Shown piece after piece: positions 1 to 6,723 of a stretch of 64,000 nucleotides of DNA. Position numbers and translations under genes: made by a program. The first letter of the stretch is position 1; the number at the start of each line of letters is the position of its first letter. The notes beneath the pieces are model-generated. The model was not told where the DNA came from. It ran no database searches and worked only from the letters and a program-made list of their open reading frames with translations. Location of the stretch: NCBI RefSeq assembly GCF_000775915.1, contig NZ_BBLT01000014.1:1-64000 (forward strand). Direction: 5' to 3'. This DNA comes from Sporocytophaga myxococcoides. Its GTDB lineage: Bacteria > Bacteroidota > Bacteroidia > Cytophagales > Cytophagaceae.

Positions 1-2
1 CT

Positions 3-200
3 AAGAAAGTGACCATCCCCACCATCAAGGCACAGATGCCGGAGAAAACTATCATGCCTCTAAATGGAAGAACGATTACTTCCTATGACCCGAAAATCTG
101 TTCCTGTTGCAAAACCAAAACCATGGTCGTTATTGAAATTTTTGACAGACGTGGGCCACCTTTTTTTTTCAATATCAACAAAACTGAAGTAAATATTTAA
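3..200 (+). pseudogene. C-terminal remnant of an IS91-family transposase
   Basis: The frame is open from the left window edge and stops at 200, giving 65 residues. It ends with a CxxC-type metal-binding motif (ICSCC, near residue 33) and then FDRRGPP. A CxxC followed by a F.RRGPP tail is how IS91-like rolling-circle (Y2) transposases commonly end. Whether the upstream catalytic part is intact cannot be seen because the window begins here, so the gene may be complete or broken. It reads toward the cassette array on its right, which is transcribed the other way. An in-frame GTG at 9 exists but is unlikely to be a true start. Assignment rests on the short C-terminal motif only. Confidence 0.55.
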
Positions 201-409
201 TTGAACTCTCTTGTTCCAGAGCAGTTCCAGCGAAGCTTTGACCAAGGTAAAATAAACAATATCAAATAGACAATAAACTTCTAAGCAAATAATGAAATAT
301 CTAAACAACCAGTTTAAAAATGCCTTCATCGTAAGGATAATAACTCCCTAAATATCCTCTCCACTTTTTTATATCTCACTAAAAATAGTCTCATTACCCA
401 TAGTGCATT

Positions 410-490
410 GCCTAACTACCTAAGGTTCCGTGCAACAGCGTTTTCATGCTCGGCACGCTGTGCCGCACGAAAACTTAGTTGTTATAGGGC
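410..490 (-). other. attC-like recombination site 1
   Basis: Read on the minus strand, this 81-base site starts with the inverse core CTATAAC (487-481) and ends with GTTAGGC (416-410), an exact match to the attC core consensus GTTRRRY. Between them is a hairpin with arms at about 440-456 and 460-474. One arm carries two extra bases (TC), the kind of one-sided bulge that marks the recombining strand in attC sites. The site lies four bases beyond the stop codon of the lipoprotein gene. Confidence 0.65.
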
Positions 491-494
491 GTTT

Positions 495-1145
495 TTATTC
501 TGTCCGAAGTGTAGGGCATTCGTCTAAATTTAAAGTTTGTTTGTTTTTGTCGTCACAACCATATTTTAGCATTGCTCTAAGTTTTCCGTTGTCGTCCTTT
601 CCAATTCCAATTCTTATTGCAAACCAGCAGTCATTAGATTTGTCCCAATATTCACAACTACCGTAACCGTCACCTGTTTCGCTGTCTTCGTCAACTTCTG
701 ACGCTAAAAAAAACATTGAACCTAAAATTGCTTTTCCCGATTTGGTGTCAACAGTTTTATTGTCTTTGTCTATGAGTTTAAATGTGTATGTCAAATTTGT
801 TAAGTTGTTTCTTGTAACTGTCAGCACATATTTATTAATGTCCTTTGTTGCTTTAAAAGTTGTCTCTTTATTTAAATTAAGGTCTTCCGGAAAATACGTT
901 GTGTCTTTGCCAGTTATAATGTAATTGTCAATGAGTTTTATAGGCTCATTGTAGTCCGCAAGTCCATTTATAAAAGTCTGGTCGTATTGCGATTTGTCTT
1001 TGATGTAAATTTCCAAATTAGGTTTGTCAGCCGAAATAGTTTGTAAAGTGTCTCCCAAGTTTTGGTCGGTCGCTTTTTCTGTTGTCTTGTTGTTGCAACC
1101 ATAAAGTCCAAATGCTAATGTCAATATGTAAATTATTTGTTTCAT
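495..1145 (-). CDS. Cassette-borne putative lipoprotein
   Basis: A 216-residue protein with a lipoprotein signal: a positively charged start, a hydrophobic stretch, and a lipobox LYGC with Cys17, so it is probably lipid-anchored in the envelope. The mature part is acidic and rich in Asn, Asp and Lys. Four cysteines occur in the last third (GSCEYW, NDCWFA, YGCDD, DECPT), which could form disulfides. I recognise no family. The gene fills most of one cassette: its ATG is 27 bases inside the cassette boundary at 1172/1173 and its TAA at 495-497 lies four bases before the attC-like site. Expression probably depends on an upstream promoter or read-through, since no TAnnTTTG element is evident in the short leader. 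Function unknown. Confidence 0.75.
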   Translation of the reverse strand: MKQIIYILTLAFGLYGCNNKTTEKATDQNLGDTLQTISADKPNLEIYIKDKSQYDQTFINGLADYNEPIKLIDNYIITGKDTTYFPEDLNLNKETTFKATKDINKYVLTVTRNNLTNLTYTFKLIDKDNKTVDTKSGKAILGSMFFLASEVDEDSETGDGYGSCEYWDKSNDCWFAIRIGIGKDDNGKLRAMLKYGCDDKNKQTLNLDECPTLRTE

Positions 1146-1163
1146 TGTGTCGTCTTTTAAAAT

Positions 1164-1301
1164 GCCCTATAACGATAGGTGTATGTGGGCGTTGGGCGTT
1201 TTAAACGCAGTTCTTATCCCACGAGCACCAAGAAAGATATCGAGAAAGAGTGTGACTTACAAACCGAACCGCCCAATGTCATATACACAATGTTAGCGGA
1301 A
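1164..1301 (-). other. attC-like recombination site 2
   Basis: A 138-base site. On the minus strand it starts with TTCCGCTAAC (1301-1292) and ends with GTTATAGGGC (1173-1164). The arms at 1179-1198 and 1270-1288 pair over about 19 positions with a few mismatches and a one-base length difference. The end at 1164-1173 is the exact reverse complement of 481-490, the far end of the lipoprotein cassette. The region 1302-1410 to its right holds no further gene on the minus strand. Confidence 0.68.
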
Positions 1302-1410
1302 GAGGCATTATTAACAAGATTTTTTTAACCTATATAACAATACTAAGTTTCAATGGTTAATCAGTTATTGAGCGATAGGTTATTCTATAATCTTTACTAG
1401 CTATATTTTT

Positions 1411-1752
1411 ATGAAAGACGAATTGATAAGCACATTAATTCCAGATCATTATATTATTGGTATAATTAACAATGATCTGTCCAATAAAAAAATTATAGTA
1501 ATCAAAAATGAAGCAAAAGGAGATTTACTTGATGTTGCTAAAGAAAAATGTGTCGAAACAAACTATTTAATAGTCACACAGAAAGAAGCCTTGGAAAAAG
1601 GTCTTATAAATATACAACCTTACTCCAAAGCTCTAAAAGTAACTCCATACTATAGTGACAACATTGATTTGGACAGAAAACCATTATCAGGAAAAGAACA
1701 ACGAAGGCTAAAACGGAAAAATGATCGTAAAGCCAAAAAAAACATCAGATAG
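1411..1752 (+). CDS. Small basic hypothetical protein in the DUF4062 cassette
   Basis: A 113-residue protein, unrecognised. The first 70 residues look like a small alpha/beta fold (IIGIINN, KIIVIKNE, NYLIVTQKEA). The last 20 residues are strongly basic (GKEQRRLKRKNDRKAKK), suggesting nucleic-acid or ribosome contact, which is inference only. It is the one gene in the array on the plus strand. It converges on the 875-residue gene, with 53 bases between their stops, and lies between that gene and attC-like site 2, so both move as one cassette. It must have its own promoter; none matching TAnnTTTG is clear in 1302-1410. It could be a partner or antidote of its neighbour, or unrelated cargo. Confidence 0.6.
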   Translation: MKDELISTLIPDHYIIGIINNDLSNKKIIVIKNEAKGDLLDVAKEKCVETNYLIVTQKEALEKGLINIQPYSKALKVTPYYSDNIDLDRKPLSGKEQRRLKRKNDRKAKKNIR

Positions 1753-1805
1753 TAACTCCTGACGTTTCTCCCCTTTGTATACAACTAATCTCTTAGAAAT
1801 TTTTA

Positions 1806-4433
1806 TTATTTTTCTTTATCTGAATCTCGAGTAGGTAGAGATTTGTTAGAAATTTTTACAATTTCGTGTAAGCCTGGTTTTTTAGAACCAAATTCGTGTT
1901 TAGCATAACACATTTTTATTAAGTAAGAGATTTCATTAAGTTCATCCGAGTTAGCAAAATCAAAAGCATATCTTCCTCGAAGAGAGTTTAAAATATCAAA
2001 CAGATAAAATGAGTTTTTATGTAAACACACAATATAATCTTCAATTTTAGCTTTCCACCCTCGAGGTCTGGTAAAAACAAATAATAGAGCTAATTGATGT
2101 TTAATATTTTGATCTGTTTCATTTGTGAAGTGATCAAAAAGCAAAGGACCTATCTTACTTGAAAAAATATCGTTCTTAAAGAATCCTACAACATTAGTCA
2201 AATTAGCTTGTATTATCCCATTAATCCTTTCTTCAAAAGTTGCTCCAAAACCATCTTCTAAATAAAACCCTTGACCTTCAAATTTTGCTTCCCCTTTTTG
2301 AGCCAATATTGGACTTAGAGCTAATAAAACCTTTGAAATTTGATTCCATCCTCGCAAAATTTCTTTTAAAATATCTTTCTTTATTTCTGGTGAAACATAA
2401 TCACTGTTTCTTAATGCTCTTGAAGAAGCACGAATATTTTGCATTAAATTAAGCAAGGAGTATTCTTCTAAGAAAGATTGAATATTTTGATTGTATGGTC
2501 TTATTTGGTTATAATTTTTGTCTGCATGTTGATCTTTTACTGAATCAGGTAAACCTGAGTTAATAACATTTTCACTTAACTCATCTTGCACTTTCAGAAT
2601 CTGCTCTTCAGTAGGTTTCCATTTAATTAAACCAAATGGATTCATATTTTCTGGGAGAGCAACTTTTGCATTTACAATTTCGCAAGTATTTTGTATGTCA
2701 TTTTTTAATATTTCAAGTGCATCAGAACGGCTTCTATCAATACCTGTATAAAATTCTATAATTTCAGGGCAAGAGATATACTTTTTAGATTTAAATATAT
2801 AATCATTAAAATCTTTATCATTATGCATTCTTTTGGCTGCAAAATAAAAAATCCAGTATGAAGATCTGAAGACATAGTCAAGATCAATTTTTGTGATTAT
2901 TTGATTAGCAGCTAAAACATCAAAAACAACATCTATTTCTAAATCAATTAATTTCTCTTTACAAAAAGAATTAAGCTCATCAATAAATGATTGTCGTTGA
3001 AATGAATACCTTTCATTCCTTATTAATTTTTCACAAAACCTACCCAAAACGTATTCACAATCTTTTAAGTCGGGCTTTGTTTTATAGGTTGGAATCCCAT
3101 CCATGTTAAACAAGACAAAAAGTACCATTTCAAGCATTTGAGTCCTATTAACTGGACTTTGATCAAAATATTTTTCTGATACTTTTAGAAGAGTCAAACA
3201 ATTAAATGGAGTTCTATGAATATTTAGAACTTCTAAATCGTCGATAACTTTAGAGAGCAAAGCTTCTTCTGCGGCAATATCTTTAGCTTTATTATATTCT
3301 GATACAACTTTTCTTATTTGAGTTCTTGGCAATGCCAACAAGTGAAGAACATCAAAACTTTTATCAATTTTAATTTCACTATTATCAATTAAAAACTTTG
3401 AGTTATCAATCGTTTGCATAACAATAATCGGAATCTCTTTATATTCTTCACAAACATTTTTAAGTTTTTTAAAAGAATCAATTTCATAATTGTTCCAAGA
3501 ATCTATTACTATACATTTAATATCTTCAAGTTTTAGACCGATTGACTCTGCTTCTTGTATAACCTTTTTATGAATATTATGTGGTTTAACGAATTGAGAA
3601 TCGATATAAACCCAAAAATCACCAATCTCCCATGCTTCTTTAACAAGGTAGTGGGCTAAACATGTTAACCCAAATTGCGGAGGAGCCTTTATAATTGTAG
3701 ATGAAGGATTTGAAATAATTTTTTTTACATCAATCCTTCTTTTAAAATTTTCATCAGCATTGTTTGAAATTTCATTTGTATTACTTATAACTGGATCAAC
3801 CCAAATTATCGGTTGTGAGTCAAAAATACACAAAGCGCGATCCAATCTTTCTTTAAGTTTTAATCTGATAGTTTCCTTTAGTATTTCACTTTGGTTATTA
3901 ATAGCATCAGACTTGCTTGCTTTCAAAAAATAATCACTTAATTGTCTTCTTAGAACTGTTTCAAAATTTTGGGGACCATTGTAGTTCCAGTAATACCCAC
4001 CTAGATTTGCCACTTTCTTTTTAAAAGAGTTTACCTTTAAAAGTTCATCAGGATTTATTTCACTAAGTTTAGAAGCTTCATCATTAAAGTAAAACATAAT
4101 TTCTATGTTTTCTTTTTTCAACAATCTATTATAAGCATTATTAAACTCTTCCTCAGTTCCTGAACCTGCCATTTTAGTTTCAGTACCAAACTTCTTATAC
4201 ATAATTCCAATGAAAATATCATAATCATCTCCAAGTTGTTCACTTATCACAGCTTGACTATAATCGCCAAAAGCTGGTCTAGTGTTATATTCCCACATCC
4301 TCTTTTCAATAACAAATCCAAATTTTTCACCAATTCCATCATTCAATTCATTGAAAACTTTCAAGCAGGTTTCACGCTCTATGGCTGTATCTCCAGGTGA
4401 TGCTACTAAACATTTATAAATCTTTTTATTCAT
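1806..4433 (-). CDS. DUF4062 protein with degenerate STAND-like P-loop domain (candidate defence protein)
   Basis: An 875-residue protein. Residues about 5-110 form a DUF4062 domain: LVASPGDTAIERE near residue 9, then DDYDIFIGIMYKKFGTET and SGTEEEF near 69-97. Residues about 245-345 look like a P-loop NTPase core with a degenerate Walker A (KAPPQFGLT, 249-257, where the usual GKT lysine is Leu) and a Walker-B-like strand IKCIVID (305-311). The rest is helical without membrane segments. DUF4062 is often found N-terminal to signalling NTPases, some of them in antiviral systems; a defence role here is inference. The gene starts 44 bases inside its cassette and occupies most of it. Loss of the lysine suggests weak or absent ATP hydrolysis, or a family-specific variant. 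The start ATG at 4431-4433 fits the conserved N-terminus. Confidence 0.8.
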   Translation of the reverse strand: MNKKIYKCLVASPGDTAIERETCLKVFNELNDGIGEKFGFVIEKRMWEYNTRPAFGDYSQAVISEQLGDDYDIFIGIMYKKFGTETKMAGSGTEEEFNNAYNRLLKKENIEIMFYFNDEASKLSEINPDELLKVNSFKKKVANLGGYYWNYNGPQNFETVLRRQLSDYFLKASKSDAINNQSEILKETIRLKLKERLDRALCIFDSQPIIWVDPVISNTNEISNNADENFKRRIDVKKIISNPSSTIIKAPPQFGLTCLAHYLVKEAWEIGDFWVYIDSQFVKPHNIHKKVIQEAESIGLKLEDIKCIVIDSWNNYEIDSFKKLKNVCEEYKEIPIIVMQTIDNSKFLIDNSEIKIDKSFDVLHLLALPRTQIRKVVSEYNKAKDIAAEEALLSKVIDDLEVLNIHRTPFNCLTLLKVSEKYFDQSPVNRTQMLEMVLFVLFNMDGIPTYKTKPDLKDCEYVLGRFCEKLIRNERYSFQRQSFIDELNSFCKEKLIDLEIDVVFDVLAANQIITKIDLDYVFRSSYWIFYFAAKRMHNDKDFNDYIFKSKKYISCPEIIEFYTGIDRSRSDALEILKNDIQNTCEIVNAKVALPENMNPFGLIKWKPTEEQILKVQDELSENVINSGLPDSVKDQHADKNYNQIRPYNQNIQSFLEEYSLLNLMQNIRASSRALRNSDYVSPEIKKDILKEILRGWNQISKVLLALSPILAQKGEAKFEGQGFYLEDGFGATFEERINGIIQANLTNVVGFFKNDIFSSKIGPLLFDHFTNETDQNIKHQLALLFVFTRPRGWKAKIEDYIVCLHKNSFYLFDILNSLRGRYAFDFANSDELNEISYLIKMCYAKHEFGSKKPGLHEIVKISNKSLPTRDSDKEK

Positions 4434-4467
4434 TGTAATTATTTATTGTAGATTTGTATTTTTCCTT

Positions 4468-4605
4468 TTCCGCTAACGTTTTGCCGCTTTGCGAAGGCGG
4501 GGATTTTTAGAACTAAATTTCATTAGATGCAAAAAACTTGAATTAACCACTTCACTTTCATAGAAGCACGAAACCCCCGCTTTTGCAAAACGGCTGTTAG
4601 CACCA
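4468..4605 (-). other. attC-like recombination site 3
   Basis: A 138-base site, the same length as site 2. On the minus strand it begins TGGTGCTAAC (4605-4596) and ends GTTAGCGGAA (4477-4468). Arms pair at 4478-4484 with 4585-4591 (GTTTTGC/GCAAAAC) and at about 4497-4502 with 4575-4580 (GCGGGG/CCCCGC), and the left arm has several unpaired extra bases. Its 4468-4477 end is the exact complement of 1292-1301, the far end of the DUF4062 cassette. Its 4596-4605 end matches 5014-5023, the start of the next cassette. Confidence 0.7.
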
Positions 4606-4611
4606 GTAGTT

Positions 4612-5007
4612 CTATTTTCCACTAAGTCGTGCATTAATTTTGTCTGCATACTTTGGTATTTCTTTGTCTAAGTATTCACTCCCTTTATCTGTCAAGCTTA
4701 TTGATAGAATTTCATTACACGGATACCAGTAGAATGGATTGTTGAGCAATTCGTCAATTTCTCCTTTGTCAATTGTCGCAATTTTCTCTTCCAATTTAAA
4801 GTCCTTGTATTTTTCAAGAATTACCAAGTCGTCTTGTAAAATTTCAGTTAAAACAAGTCTTGCAATTTTATACTTGTCTTCAATAGTCAGGTTGAAACGT
4901 CCCAGCTCCCAGATCAAATCGTAAATGCCTGGATTACCTTCTTCAGCATTCAGAAGAAAAACCAGTTTCTCAATTTTCAAGTCGATATCTTCAAATCTTG
5001 TCGTCAT
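4612..5007 (-). CDS. Small cassette-encoded hypothetical protein
   Basis: A 131-residue, acidic, mostly helical soluble protein with no signal peptide or membrane segment. The segment ISLTDKGSEYLDKE near the C-terminus resembles the last strand and helix of winged-helix proteins (LT.KG.EYL), so a small wHTH-like fold is possible; I cannot name a family. The gene nearly fills its cassette: ATG at 5005-5007 is 16 bases inside the boundary at 5022/5023, and the TAG at 4612-4614 is six bases before attC-like site 3. This tight packing is typical of single-gene integron cassettes. Function unknown. Confidence 0.7.
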   Translation of the reverse strand: MTTRFEDIDLKIEKLVFLLNAEEGNPGIYDLIWELGRFNLTIEDKYKIARLVLTEILQDDLVILEKYKDFKLEEKIATIDKGEIDELLNNPFYWYPCNEILSISLTDKGSEYLDKEIPKYADKINARLSGK

Positions 5008-5013
5008 TACTAT

Positions 5014-5179
5014 TGGTGCTAACGTTAAGTATATAAAATGTGCCGGGTTTAGAATTGCTTAACTATCCACCGAGATGCCCCCGCACGCTATTAAAAATAA
5101 TAAAAAAGTGCAGGACTTAGAAGCACTACTCTCGACTTCCACACATCAGCCAGGCATATTTTATATACCGCTCAATACC
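5014..5179 (-). other. attC-like site 4, degenerate at one end
   Basis: The minus-strand end GTTAGCACCA (5023-5014) is intact and complements 4596-4605. Arms 5030-5044 and 5153-5167 pair at 14 of 15 positions. The opposite core, expected just after the arm at about 5170, reads GCTCAATACC, which lacks GTT and does not match the start of the neighbouring cassette (5967-5976). The stretch 5180-5341 holds no gene; I see only a short inverted repeat, 5271-5278 with 5292-5299. Confidence 0.5.
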
Positions 5180-5341
5180 TCTCTATTGCCTTTGAAATAC
5201 CGCAGGGTTGTTTACTGGCAGCTCCTATAAATCTCCAGTAAAGAGCCTTCCTTCATCTTTTATTTAACATTGAAAAGCTTTATTTAATGCCGCTTTTCAT
5301 TCTCGGCATACCTTCAACCAGGGAGGTTCAGCTCTACAGGA

Positions 5342-5950
5342 TTACGTCAGCCCTACTTTTGGCAATACCTTTTTAGCAGAATATTTTCTCTTTATGAATA
5401 TCGTTAGTTGTATTGGAACTAAGAATTTATGGGTTGGTGTAACTGCAGTAAAAGTCCATTTATGTTGATGTATTACTGTTGGTATTTCATTAGAGTGTCC
5501 AATCCAAATGCCTTCAATTGTCTTACTGTTTATGATGGATAGTTCAAATGAACCGAAATAGTCAAGTTTGCTATCTATACTGCTCCAATGACCAATAATC
5601 CTTCTATCTATTACTTCCCCAAACATGTAGTACTTCTCATGACCATTTTTCGCATAGAACTCTCCATAGCAATATTTATTCAGTTGTTTCAATGTTACGA
5701 GACTTTGCCTGTCAGACACTTTCTTATAACGCCTGTTGTTTTCTATGTACCAATTTTGCTTATAGACACCTGAAAACTTATTCGTTTTATTTCTGAAAAT
5801 GCTTCTGAAAGAAAGCCAATAAAAGTTTTTTACAAACCATTTTCCTAAATTCAAGTCTAAAAGAATTTTTAATATAATACCTAATAGAAAAGGAATAATA
5901 GGAAGATAAAAATTTATGTCTGTAAGCTTGTTAAGAAGTTGCTCTCTCAT
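5342..5950 (-). CDS. Membrane-anchored, beta-strand-rich hypothetical protein
   Basis: A 202-residue protein with one strong N-terminal transmembrane segment (about residues 13-34). A soluble domain follows with alternating strands, aromatic residues and glycines (FSGVYKQNW, YMFGEVIDRRIIGHW, YFGSFELSI, IEGIWIGHS), a pattern expected of a small beta-barrel. The layout recalls membrane-anchored beta-barrel effectors such as Cap15-type proteins of CBASS, but no nucleotidyltransferase lies nearby and this similarity is only architectural. The ATG at 5948-5950 is 25 bases inside a cassette-like boundary (5975/5976). Unlike the other three, its stop is more than 160 bases from the next attC-like hairpin, so the cassette is probably decayed or composite. 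Confidence 0.65.
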   Translation of the reverse strand: MREQLLNKLTDINFYLPIIPFLLGIILKILLDLNLGKWFVKNFYWLSFRSIFRNKTNKFSGVYKQNWYIENNRRYKKVSDRQSLVTLKQLNKYCYGEFYAKNGHEKYYMFGEVIDRRIIGHWSSIDSKLDYFGSFELSIINSKTIEGIWIGHSNEIPTVIHQHKWTFTAVTPTHKFLVPIQLTIFIKRKYSAKKVLPKVGLT

Positions 5951-5966
5951 TATTTGGGTCTAAAAT

Positions 5967-6002
5967 TTCTGCTAACATTTGAATACACGCCATACGGTGT
6001 AT
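5967..6002 (-). other. Half attC-like site at the right end of the array
   Basis: The minus strand shows GTTAGCAGAA (5976-5967), a good core, followed outward by a 6-bp hairpin (5983-5988 with 5997-6002). No matching inverse core with AAC follows. This looks like the truncated outer end of the array. The stretch 6003-6150 between here and the next gene contains nothing I recognise. Confidence 0.4.
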
Positions 6003-6150
6003 ATCTCTCTCTTTTACCACTAATAAAAAAAACTTTATCCATTCTAAAAATCCCACCCACTCATACGACCAACCAACCCACTTAGTTTCAAAAATTTACA
6101 ACGAACAAATTATCTTGAATATCCCAAAAGTTTCACCATACAAAAATCCC

Positions 6151-6699
6151 TCACCCCATCACCTCCTCCTTCTTCCTCTTCTTATACAAATGCCACCACA
6201 CCCCTATCAGCATGCCTGCGATGCCGCCCATGTAGCTGAAGTTATGCATGATTTCTACAGCTTTAAAAGATACAGGATCAGAGATGCCTTCTGGTAAGGA
6301 AGAAATATGATGCGTTGAATAGATGCCGGTTAACAGTCCTGTAAGGCCGGAGAAAAAGGCAATGATCATGGTCACAAAATAAGCCTGCAAGGTATGCCTG
6401 AACATATCCTTCTGGTCTTTATGCATAAAACCTGCACATCCAAGTATGATACCTAACAGTACTCCTACTTTCCATGTATTCTGGAAGCCAATAATAGCGG
6501 CCCCGATACGCTCGTTGCCAGGTTTTGTCCAGTTGGAAAGATCTGCTCCGAAAAACTGAGGGAATCGGAACTTAAGAAAAAATTCGGGAGAGACTGTATA
6601 AGAAATCTGATCATGCATGGCACCGTAAAGTCCGGCAGCCACAGGGGCTATCATCAATAAAAACACCAGAACCAGAGGTTTCATATAGTATTTATCCAT
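6151..6699 (-). CDS. Small integral membrane protein, unknown function
   Basis: A 182-residue protein with four predicted membrane segments (about residues 6-26, 75-92, 108-130 and 152-172). The 50-residue loop between segments 1 and 2 is probably outside the cytoplasm, and the C-terminal tail is Lys-rich (KKRKKEE). I recognise no family. Its start lies 24 bases after the end of the M42 peptidase gene on the same strand, so the two are probably co-transcribed. It is the first gene beyond the cassette array and looks like ordinary chromosome. Confidence 0.75.
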   Translation of the reverse strand: MDKYYMKPLVLVFLLMIAPVAAGLYGAMHDQISYTVSPEFFLKFRFPQFFGADLSNWTKPGNERIGAAIIGFQNTWKVGVLLGIILGCAGFMHKDQKDMFRHTLQAYFVTMIIAFFSGLTGLLTGIYSTHHISSLPEGISDPVSFKAVEIMHNFSYMGGIAGMLIGVWWHLYKKRKKEEVMG

Positions 6700-6723
6700 A
6701 CAGTCTCTCCTTTTAAATTTTTA

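Larger units (their letters stand above)
410..5976 (-). mobile_element. Gene-cassette array with attC-like sites, no integrase (CALIN-like)
   Basis: Four minus-strand genes are each separated by an imperfect hairpin bounded by AAC...GTT core triplets. For the first three cassettes (about 417-1172, 1174-4476 and 4478-5022) the sequence at the 5' end of the cassette is an exact 10-base complement of the inverse core just after its gene. In each case this is followed by a G opposite T and then 3-4 more matches. Known integron biology predicts this relation, because a circular cassette re-forms its own attC site from its two ends. Start codons lie 16-44 bases from the boundary and three stop codons lie close to the hairpin. 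No integron integrase is in the window. The right end (sites near 5014-5179 and 5967-6002) is degenerate. Confidence 0.72.

Noticed and set aside
60-329. Minus-strand open frame of 89 codons overlapping the transposase remnant
   Set aside because: It overlaps the better-supported IS91 C-terminus on the other strand and shows no domain or signal.
430-666. Plus-strand open frame of 78 codons
   Set aside because: It runs through the attC-like hairpin and antisense to the lipoprotein gene; the composition is not protein-like.
5180-5341. Another attC-like hairpin formed by the inverted repeat at 5271-5299
   Set aside because: It lacks AAC/GTT core motifs and complementary cassette ends.
410-5976. 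The cassette ends as plain transposon terminal inverted repeats
   Set aside because: Each gene has its own unrelated end sequence, the inner hairpins are paired in the attC manner, and the cores carry AAC/GTT; a transposon family would share one end sequence. Kept as the main alternative.
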